DNA of 64,000 nt from Spongilla lacustris (lineage: Eukaryota > Porifera > Demospongiae > Spongillida > Spongillidae): assembly GCA_949361645.1 (NCBI GenBank), contig OX442422.1, positions 9,188,426 through 9,252,425 of the forward strand, written 5' to 3'. Shown here piece after piece: positions 39,095 through 50,900 of this stretch. The notes under the pieces are model-generated. The model had not been told where the DNA came from and did no database searches. It was given only the letters and a program-made list of their open reading frames with translations. Each line of letters opens with the position of its first letter. The first letter of the stretch is position 1. A program made the translations under genes and the position numbers.

Positions 39095-42000
39095 GTAAAG
39101 GCTCCTGGGGGCTAAGGGGAAGGTGGGGTGGGGTACACATGGGGGTGGGGTACACATGGAGGTGGGGTGGGGTACACATGGGGGTGGGGTGGGGTACACA
39201 TGGGGGTGGGGTACACATGGGGGTGGGGTACACATGGAGGTGGAGTACATGGTACATAATTTGGACCATTATGCAATGTTTCTGTCTACTCCCCCCCCCC
39301 CCCCTCCCCTCTGTAATGTACCTTCTCTTCTGTTTCCCCTAGCTACCAGAGGATAGTGCTGTCTTGCAATGGCTATGGGCAGATCCCAGTGAGGAGCATA
39401 TGCCGTGCCTTGCTCCTGAAGGTCAAGGACACTGAGCTGTTTGGGATATTTGAGGCCCAGAAGAGGAAAATGGTATTCATCGGGTGGGCTTTGTTTAACT
39501 AACTATATGAATGTACAGTATGTGTATACATGTACATGCATGTGTATGCTTTGTGTGTGCATGTGTGCATTGCATGTGTGCATTGAGTGTGTATGTGAGC
39601 ATGTGTGCATTGTGTGTGCATGTGTGTATGTGTGCCCAGAAGAGGAAAATGGTATTCATTGGGTGGGATTTGTTTAACCAACTACATGTATGTGTATGCA
39701 TGTGTGCATTGTGTGTGCATGTGTGTGCTTTGTGTGTGCATGTATGCAATGTGTGCACGTGTGCATTGTGTGTATGTGTGCATGTGTGCATTGTGTGTGC
39801 ATGTGTGTACATGTATGTGTGCATTGTGTGTATGTGTGCATGTGTGCATTGTGTGTGCATGTGTGTACATGTGTGTGTGCATGTGTGTACATGTATGTGT
39901 GCATTGTGTGTATGTGTGCATGTGTGCATTGTGTGTGCATGTGTGTACATGTATGTGTGCATTGTATGCATTGTGTGTATGTGTGCATGTGTGCATTGTG
40001 TGTGCATGTGTGTACATGTACATGTATGTGTGCATTGTGTGTATGTGTGTATGTGTGCATGTGTGTGCAGTGTAGGACTAGGGTGACATTTGCTTAAGAT
40101 TGCACATAGTTTGGACGGTGGTCCACTGGGGAGCTTGTCACACTAGAGTAGCCATCTTGAGCAGTAGGTCTCACCTGGCACTACACAGGATGATGGCACT
40201 GAGTACATACAGGATGCGGACTTCACCTGGGACAGGTATGAGCAGCTGGTGAACCTGGTCATGAAGGGGAGGACCAGCGACATGGAGTGCGTCATCAAAG
40301 ACATGTAGGTGTGGGGGTGTGGCATTGGTGTGCATGGTGTGTGTGGTGTGTATGTACATGTATGTGTGTATGTGTGTATGTATGTGTGTGTGGTTTATGT
40401 GTGTGGTGTGTATGTACATGTATGTAGTATGTGTGTATGTATGTGTGTGTATGTATGTGTGTGTGTATGTATGTATGTGTGGTGTGTGTGTGTACGTGCA
40501 TGTATGTAGTATGTGTGTATGTATGTGTGTGTGGTGTGCGTGCATGTATGTAGTATGTGTGTATGTATGTATATATGTGTATATGTGCGTATGTGTGTAT
40601 GTGTGTGGTGTGTACGTGCACGTATGTAGTATGTGTGTATGTATGTGTGTGTGGTGTGTGTGTAGTGTGTATGTACATGTATGTATGTATGTGTATGGTT
40701 ATCAAGGGAGCCTTGTAATGGAATGGTCTGGGCACTAGGCTTAGCTGCCATTTGCACAGAGCTCATTGGCCATTTCCCCTGGTTAGAGGGTAGAGTGTGG
40801 AGGAGTGTCCTGGAAGTTGATGTAGGGGACATTTGTCACATCATTATTCTGCATTCAGAGCAAAGTCCAAGAAACACCAACAGCTTACACTCCAGGAATT
40901 CCACACATTCTTGACAAAGGTACTTTGTGCATGATTACATGCATGTTTTAGTGTTACTAAAATGAAATGTGATGTAATGCACACACAAGATCTTACGTGT
41001 CACATGTACATGTGCTACAGCATTGTGTTTCCCAACCAAGGTTGACCACATTTCCAGGTGATCACAGATTAGCAGCTGTAATAAAGTGTACAAAAATGAG
41101 TTTACAGTCTCCAGTTCCAATGATTGCAGCACATGTACAGTCCCCAGTCCGTACACTTGTCAAGTGCTGTTTTTACCCAGCATTAATTCAAAAGTGCTCA
41201 CATGCACACCTGCAATGTGGGTGTGTAATTACATGTAATATTTTATTTGGGCAGTTAATATTAGATACATGTACATGTATGTATTCAGCCACTAACCTTT
41301 GATGCCAATCACTCCCATTAGTCCCATGGGCATTGGGCTGTTCATTACATGAACATCACTCACTTCCCACATACCATTGTACCCCAGACACATACATGTA
41401 ACAACCACAGCAGCCCATAGTGTAGGACAATGGCAGTCAGGGGGTTTACTGCCAAGTTTGCAACAGTGGGTTGTGTTTGGTATATATATATAAATATAGG
41501 GGTTGGGCAAAAATAAAAGTCTTCCCTCTGCACCATTAAATGGCATGCCATGCAGTTTTATTTTGACATGGCATGTGTAAACCAGGGGGTGGGTTAGTCA
41601 AATTAAGGGCAAACCAGGGGGTGTATAGGGGTGGGGGGGGGGGGGGGGCAGTAAATCCCTGCTGGCAGTATTTTTAGAACCCCATAGATCTATACCCACA
41701 ACACTGCCAAAGACCTCTCAAGGGTGTAGAGGGTTATCATGGGAGTGACCGCCCCACCCTGACCCAACCCTTCACACCTGCAGTGCCAACGGGACCCTCG
41801 CCTCAACACCATCCTGTACCCACCTCCAACCAAGCAGCAGGCCAAGGAGCTGGCTGAGAAGTATGAGGGGAAGACCGTGGAAGGTAAACCATGACGGCTA
41901 TCTGTAAACTAATGGCGTTAAAATGTGCACTTTTGCATTACTGTGTACACGTGGGATGCACCATCATTGCATGTGGTCATTTCATCTGCCAAGTAGTTTT

Positions 42001-44831
42001 TGGTGGGTTTTTTCCCCTGTTCACAGCATTTATAATGCTTGACCTTGTACACATGTGCAGGACCTTGTACACATGTGCAGGACCTTGTACACATGTGCAG
42101 GACCTTGTACACATGTGCAGGACCTTGTACACGTGTATGTGTAGGACCTTGTACACATGTGTAGGACCTTGTACACGTGTGTAGGACCTTGTACACGTGT
42201 GTAGGACCTTGTACACATGTGCAGGACCTTGTACACGTGTATGTGTAGGACCTTGTACACATGTGTAGGACCTTGTACACATGTGCAGGACCTTGTACAC
42301 ATGTGTAGGACCTTGTACACGTGTGTAGGACCTTGTACACATGTGTAGGACCTTGTACACGTGTGTAGGACCTTGTACACGTGTGTAGGACCTTGTACAC
42401 GTGTGTAGGACCTTGTACACATGTGTAGGACCTTGTACACGTGTGTAGGACCTTGTACACGTGTGTAGGACCTTGTACACGTGTGTAGGACCTTGTACAC
42501 ATGTGTAGGACCTTGTACACGTGTGTAGGACCTTGTACACATGTGTAGGACCTTGTACACGTGTGTAGGACCTTGTACACGTGTGTAGGACCTTGTACAC
42601 GTGTGTAGGACCTTGTACACATGTGTAGGACCTTGTACACATGTGTAGGACCTTGTACACGTGTGTGGGACCTTGTACACGTGTGTAGGACCTTGTACAC
42701 GTGTAGGACCTTGTACACATGTGTAGGACCTTGTACACGTGTAGGACCTTGTACACATGTGCAGGACCTTGTACACATGTGCAGGACCTTGTACACATAC
42801 ATGTGTAGGACCTTGTACACATGTGTAGAACCTTGTACACGTGTGTAGGACCTTGTACATATGTGTAGGACCCTACACCATACAGTACATGTAGATTCTA
42901 CATGTACATTTCCTGCTGTTATGGGTGTTGTACAGATGCTTTATGGGCTGGTGCTTGCTCAATGAGTTGTATTGTGAACATTCAGCAGTCCATGACTTGC
43001 TCTGGTTTAAGTATCCTATTGCTGTCAGACATAAGATGGAGGGGGTATATACACCTTGCCAAGTAGTAGAGTGTGCACATACCTTGTCTGGAGAATACTG
43101 CTGACCTGGGAAGGGCAATATTGTTGGGAAGTCCCCCTGAAGGGATAAATTCCAGGTGTTCAAATGTGCATCACTTTGCAAAGAGATGTTTAAGCAATGT
43201 ACATTGCATCATGACTCAGCCATGTACACATGTACAACATCACGTACATGTGTACATGTGTATATGTACATGTATGTGTGTACATGTGTATATGTACATG
43301 TATGTGTGTACATGTGTATATGTACATGTATGTGTGTACATGTGTATATGTACATGTATGTGTGTACATGTGTATATGTACATGTATGTGTGTACATGTG
43401 TATATGTACATGTATGTGTGTACATGTGTATATGTACATGTATGTGTGTACATGTGTATATGTACATGTATGTGTGTACATGTGTATATGTACATGTATG
43501 TGTGTACATGTGTATATGTACATGTATGTGTGTACATGTATATATGTACATGTATGTGTGTACATGTGTATATGTACATGTATTTGTGTACATGTGTATA
43601 TGTACATGTATGTGTGTACATGTGTATATGTACATGTATGTGTGTACATGTGTATATGTACATGTGTGTGTGTACATGTGTATATGTACATGTATGTGTG
43701 TACATGTGTATATGTACATGTATGTGTGTACATGTGTACATGTGTACATGTAATGTGTGTACATGTATACATGTACTGCAAGGAGATATTCTGTTTCATG
43801 GTATATTTTTCCTCTGCTGTTGTGCAGACCGGCTGACCCCAAAGGCCCTCCTCAACTTCCTGATGAGCGAGGACAACAATGTCCTGGGGGTGGAGTACCT
43901 GGACCAGTTCATGGACATGACCCAACCACTCTCACACTACCTCATCAACTCTTCACACAACACCTACCTCACAGGTTAGGGGGGGGGGGAGGGGGAAGCC
44001 ATTAAGGAGTGAGAGATCAGGTACAACCCCTACAAATAATAACATTGATGATTCTGGAAAAGGATGTACAAGGCATGTAGAGAAATGTTATGATGTGCTT
44101 TTAAAGTATGCATTTCCTACTATTACAAAATAATTCTTATTGCATGCTGTACACTGTACAATGGGTGCACAGCATTGGTACATGTACATCATACTGCAGG
44201 GGATATGGTACAGCTGTGTACATTACAGCTGTGTACATCATACTGCAGGGCATATGGTACTGCTGGGTACATCATACTGCAGGGGATATGGTACAGCTGT
44301 GTACATTACAGCTGGGTACATCATACTGCAGGGCATATGGTACAGCTGTGTACATCATACTGCAGGGGATATGGTACAGTGTGTACATCATACTGCAGGG
44401 GATATGGTACAGCTGTGTACATCATACTGCAGGGCATATGGTACAGCTGTGTACAGCATACTGCAGGGCATATGGTACAGCTGTGTACATGTAGCTTTGG
44501 CCACTCGTAGGCCAATAGATGTTGGTGTGTTTTACCACTCCTTGTACATGTAATTAATCAAATTGGCCGCTGCATATGGGGGCACCCCCACATTTGCTGG
44601 AGGGGGCACCCCCACGCTTGCGGGAGGGGCACCCCCACGCTTAGGAGAGGGCACCCCCATGCTTGCAGGAGGGGGCACCCCCATGGCTCTTACATGTCCC
44701 CCCACTCATTGGCCATATCAACTGTTAATGTTGTGTGCTGGGCCTCATCCTGTACCACACATGTATACATGTACATGTTCTGTGTGTCTGTAATGAACTT
44801 ACTGCATTGTGCTTGCTGTGTGTGTGTGCGT

Positions 44832-44902
<71 letters not shown>

Positions 44903-47900
44903 GGTTGTGTCCTTTGCAGGACACCAGCTCAGATCGCAGTCCACAGTGGAGATGTATCGTCAGTGCTTGCTGCTTGGGTGTAGGTATGTTCAGTGCTTAT
45001 CACTTGGGTGTAGGTATGTTCAGTGCTTATCACTTGGGTGTAGGTATGTTCAGTGCTTATCACTTGGGTGTAGGTATGTTCAGTGCTTATCACTTGGGTG
45101 TAGGTATGTTCAGTGCTTATCACTTGGGTGTAGGTATGTTCAGTGCTTATCACTTGGGTGTAGGTATGTTCAGTGCTTATCACTTGGGTGTAGGTATGTT
45201 CAGTGCTTATCACTTGGGTGTAGGTATGTTCAGTGCTTATCACTCCAAATGGCGCAGATACATGTACGTTTAGTATGGTTTTTAAGAATTATGTTGGAAT
45301 ATTTTTTTCCACCCTCAAATGTTGAAAAAGGCACATTTGTGTAGAAGCATTCAAGGTTAAGGAGATACACATGTCAACCATTGTGTTCATGATGGAAAGG
45401 AACTTACATGTACATGTACATCATGAGTGCTTTCATCCTATAAGCATGTACATGTACATGTACAAATGTTCACTTTGTTAGTCAAAACCAGGAGATTGGA
45501 AGGGATGGATCTACCTGATGAAAGATTAGGGGTAGGATCTTTCTGATGCAGCGATAAGGGATGGGACCAGATTAGAGGTAGGGACCAGATTAGGGATGGG
45601 GACCAGATTAGGGATGGGGACCAGATTAGGGGTGGGGACCAGTATAGGGATGGGGACCAGATTACGGATGGGGACCAGATTAGGTTTGGGGACCAGTATA
45701 GGGATAGGGACCAGATTAGGGGTGGGGATCTCCATGTATAAAGGGGTGGTGGCTTGACAAGGACTGCTCCCATTCAGGTGTGTGGAATTGGACTTGTGGC
45801 CTGAGGGAGAAGACATCGTCATCACCCATGGTGGTACCCTGTGCACCAAGATAGCCTTTAAGGTCTGTGAACTAAATATTACAGACCTACATTATTTAGC
45901 AAATATACCTGCCTGAAATTGGGTAAAATCATATCAGGTCAATAATGAAAAAAGATGACATTTTCCAAATCCTCTACAAACTTTACCTACTGAATGAGGT
46001 CATTGTCTAGTATATACTCACATTAATACTTTATCCAAAGATCAAACCACTTTTGAAATATGTGGGTTCAAAGTTTTGACCCTTTGTATAAACAAATCAC
46101 AACATTTGGGGCATTTCTCTCTATAACTCAAGTTGACTTTACAGTAATAAAATAACCACTGTATTGAACAATACTATAACCCACCTAGTACATAACTTAA
46201 CACAATTATTGGACATTTAGTTATTAATTATTGGTTTATTGCAAAAAGAAGGGTAAAATGTTTAATTTTTATTTCTCAAAAAGTATATTGCAATATAAAT
46301 AAAAAAATTCAATGGATGGGTTAATGGATGATTGTACAACTAATATGGCAACATTTGTGTTGGATTTCAAAGGTTTTGTATGGAAAAATATTCGAAAAAC
46401 ATAAGAGTACATTTGTTAACATGATTTGGTTTGAACAGCTGACCACAAAATTTACACAAGCATTACGTAATATGATGTGTATCAACAATACTCTACAAAT
46501 CCTTTAGTAAAAGTGTAGCTTGCAGCCTATCTGCACTGGGAATGTTGTACACTCAACCCGTGGATGTAATTGGGCTGGTCTTTATTAAAACTTGGGCACA
46601 GTTAATCACTAGTTCATCTAGCTTATGTGGAAAGAAAATAACAGAGAAGGTCCAGCAGGATGAAAAAATCAAACTTTCAATTCCTCCTGCGCATTGTATT
46701 TTTCCATCACCAAAGCCAGCCACCATCTGGAGTCATATGCACAGATAATATAGCCATGTATGTCCTCCATAGCAAGGAGATCCCTGTTGGAGGAAAACCC
46801 TGACTATTTCACTTGCAGGACAACAAGTGAAATAGTCAGGGTTTTCAGTAGGTAAAGTTTGTAGAGGATTTGAAGATGTCATCTTTTTTCTTTATTGACC
46901 TGATATGATTTTACCCAATTCTGTGCTAAATGTAGGTCTGTAATTTAATGAATGCCGTAATTCCTTGTTTCCTTACTTTTTACTCAATTGCTGTCTACAA
47001 ATCCTACATCACTAATTAAATTTTTTATATCTTTTATACTTACAATGTAGGTACTGTACAATGCATGTTAAAAGGAATGTACTCAGCAATTCATTAATAC
47101 CAAGCTATAGTGTAAATGTCCATGCATATAGCCACCCCCCCCCCCCTCCTTTGGACACATGGGTGTGTAGCAGTATGGTGTCCCCTGGACACATGGGTGT
47201 GTAGCAGTATGGTGTCCCTGGACACATGGGTGTGTAGCAGTATGGTGTCCCTGGACACATGGGTGTGTAGCAGTATGGTGTCCCCTGGACACATGGGTGT
47301 GTAGCAGTATGGTGTCCCTGGACACATGGGTGTGTAGCAGTATGGTGTCCCTGGACACATGGGTGTGTAGCAGTATGGTGTCCCTGGACACATGGGTGTG
47401 TAGCAGTAAGGTGTCCCTGGACACATGGGTGTGTAGCAGTATGGTGTCCCTGGACACACGGGTGTGTAGCAGTAAGGTGTCCCTGGACACACGGGTGTGT
47501 AGCAGTATGGTGTCCCTGGACACATGGGTGTGTAGCAGTATGGTGTCCCTGGACACATGGTTGTGTGGTATGTTGGAGGTCGTGTTACTGGTCCCCTTCC
47601 CTCTCTGTTGGCGGCAGGACGTTGTGGAGGCCATTAGCGAGTTTGCCTTCATCACCAGCGAGTTCCCGGTCATCCTGAGCATAGAGAACCACTGCAGACA
47701 CAAGCCACAGCTCATCCAGAAGATAGCCAGCACCTTTGCCCTTGTGTTTGGGGACAAGCTTCAGAAGGCACCTTTTGAGGATAACCCGGTGAGTAGGGAA
47801 AGCTCCACCCCCCTTCCCCCCCCTCCCCCGGCTTTAGATAGCAGATGGAGCACATGTACACACCCACACTAGGCCACTGCAGCACATGTATACATACACC

Positions 47901-50900
47901 CACACTAGGCACTGCAGCACATGTACACACCCACACTAGGCCACTGCAGCACATGTACATGTACACACCCACACTAGGCCACTGCAGCACATGTACACAC
48001 CCACACTAGGCCACTGCAGCACATGTACATGTACACACCCACACTAGGCCACTGCAGCACATGTACACACCCACACTAGGCACTGCAGCACATGTACACA
48101 CCCACACTAGGCCACTGCAGCACATGTACACACCCACACTAGGCCACTGCAGCATGAAATTTGAAAATTTGGGCTGCGTGAAAAAGAATATCTAGGAGTG
48201 CACATGACCCAAAATTCCACTCCTTCATCCACACTGTGTGTGTCTACTTCAGTAGTATATGTAATTGAGGACTTGATTAGCCAGTAAAATAGTATTGGCC
48301 GTTTGAAATCCACCATGCATATGCATATGTGTTATATGGTAATACTAGTTCCTTACATGAACACATTAACACATTATTAATAATTCTAACCCCTTAGCTG
48401 GTGCCTGGACAACCCCTACCATCACCTGAAAAACTCAAGGGAAAGATTCTCATTAAAGACAAAGTGAAGAAGTCTAAAGGTACCCTCCCACACATCCCCA
48501 CCTGTTCCCTCCTCCCACACATCCCCACACATCCCCACCTGTTCCCTCCCACACATCTCCACCTGTTCCCTCCTCCCACACCCACCTGTTTCCTCCTCCC
48601 ACACATCCCCACCTGTTCCCTCCTCCACCTGTTCCCTCCTCCCACACATCCCCACCTGTTCCCTCCTCCCACACATCCCCACCTGTTCCCTCCCACACAT
48701 CCCCACCTGTTCCCTCCTCCTACACATCCCCACCTGTTCCCTCCTCCCACACATCCCCACCTGTTCCCTCCTCCCACACATCCCCACCTGTTTCCTCCCT
48801 CACACCCCCACCTGTTCCCTCTTCCCACATACCTCCTTCACCACCACCTGTACCTTTGCAGGCATGGAGCCTAATTCCACTGGGACTCTACAGCGTGGGG
48901 CACACCTCACCTTTGAGGAGAGGGCAGAAGGCTTTGCTGGCAAGAAGAGTGGCAGTGTTGACTTCACCAAGCTACTAGGCAAGCATTAGGAGGGCGAGGG
49001 GTTAAGGGGTGCATTGTGAGGGTGAGGGGTTAAGGGGTGTATTGGAAGGGTGAGGGTTAAGGGTGCATTGGGGGGGCGAGGGGTTAAGGGGTGCATTGGG
49101 AGGGCGAGGGGTTAAGGGGTGCATTGGGAGGGTGAGGGTTAAGGGGTACATTGGGAGGGTGAGGGGTTAAGGGATGCATTGTGAGGGTGAGGGGTTAAGG
49201 GGTGTATTGGAAGGGTGAGGGTTAAGGGTGCATTGGGGGGGCGCGGGGTTAAGGGGTGCATTGGGAGGGCGAGGGGTTAAGGGGTGCATTGTGAGGGTGA
49301 GGGGTTAAGGGGTGTATTGGAAGGGTGAGGGTTAAGGGTGCATTGGGGGGGCGAGGGGTTAAGGGGTACGTTGGGAGGGCGAGGGGTTAAGGGGTGCATT
49401 GGGAGGGTGAGGGTTAAGGGGTACATTGGGAGGGTGAGGGGTTAAGGGATGCATTGGGAGGGCGAGGGGTTAAGGAGTGCGTTGGGAGGGCGAGGGGTTA
49501 AGGGGTGCATTGGGAGGGCGAGGGGTTAAGGAGTGCATTGGGAGGGCGAGGGGTTAAGGGGTGCATTGGGAGGGCGAGGGGTTAAGGGGTGCATTGGGAG
49601 GGCGAGGGTTAAGGAGTGCATTGGGAGGGCAAGGGGTTAAGGGGTGCATTGGGAGGGCGAGGGGTTAAGGGGTGCATTGGGAGGGCGAGGGGTTAAGGGG
49701 TGCATTGAGAGGGCGAGGGGTTAAGGGGTGCATTGGGAGGGCGAGGGGTTAAGGAGTGCGTTGGGAGGGCGAGGGGTTAAGGGGTGCATTGGGAGGGCGA
49801 GGGGTTAAGGAGTGCATTGGGAGGGCGAGGGGTTAAGGGGTGCATTGGGAGGGCGAGGGGTTAAGGGGTGCATTGGGAGGGCGAGGGGTTAAGGGGTGCA
49901 TTGGGAGGGCGAGGGTTAAGGGGTACATTGGGAGGGTGAGGGGTTAAGGGATGCATTGGGAGGGCGAGGGGTTAAGGAGTGCGTTGGAAGGGCGAGGGGT
50001 TAAGGGGTGCATTGGGAGGGCGAGGGGTTAAGGAGTGCATTGGGAGGGCGAGGGGTTAAGGGGTGCATTGGGAGGGCGAGGGGTTAAGGGGTGCATTGGG
50101 AGGGCGAGGTGTTAAGGGGTATAGTTGGGGTGGGTGTGGCAGTATTGAAGGTGCACGCCCCTATGCACTCCATTCCTTTCATTCATTTCCATTTATTGCA
50201 CTTTGCAGAGAACGATGGTCCCCAGACCGTGCCCAATGGCAAAGACTTTGTCACTCCTAGCCTGGCCTACACCAGCATGTCGGCTTCTACCCTCACTAAG
50301 GACAAGGTGGATATAGCTGCCCTCAAGGATGTCAGCCTTCCCTCCTCACCTACAGTCAGTCCTGCCAGGGAGCTGGAAGAATCATCTACCTTATTTGGCC
50401 AGACCACACCCACAAAGGTTGATGCACCTACATGTATGCCCTTTGATTCTGCGGAGAAAGATTTGGCTCCCCCGCTGGGCACACCCCCTCCCACGGGCAC
50501 AGTCCTCCAAGATGCAGCCTGTCCTCCTCCCCAGACTGCCTCTCAAGGCTCGCCCCCTCCTTCGGGGACCAAAACTGATAATGGGGAGGAAGAAAAAGGT
50601 TTGATCGGCTCCACCGAATCACCAAAGGAAAATTTACCACATGGCAGAGTTCTGAAGGTGTTCAGAATGGGCTTGTGCTTACATGTACATGTCTAAAGGC
50701 TGGCATACACGGGGCAACTTCCGGGTGACTTATGAGCGAATCTCTTTGATATCTGTGTCGACTCGTCGCTCCGAATTAGAAAGGCTTTCTGTTTTCTGGT
50801 GACAAATTGCTCGACCGCAAGCGACTGATCATTATCTAAGCTATTTAATCACTATCTAAGCCATTTGTCTTACCAAATCTAACAATTGCGACAAGTTGCC

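Noticed and set aside
41918..42860. Long open frames on both strands through the 20-bp array
   Set aside because: A unit length giving open frames in several registers explains them; no coding signature outside the repeats. The same applies to frames in the TG, ACATGT and CATCATTACT arrays.
42041..42872. CRISPR-like array
   Set aside because: There are no unique spacers; the repeats are contiguous. The same holds for all other arrays in the window, and the genome is an animal's.
46542..46748. Transposase gene in the 1.07-kb inverted-repeat element
   Set aside because: Only a 68-codon frame with no recognisable motif; the element appears non-autonomous.
48985..50128. Telomere-like array (GGGGTTAAGGGG)
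   Set aside because: The unit is 28 bp with non-telomeric spacer, lies between two PLC-beta exons, and is not TTAGGG; it is an intronic minisatellite.
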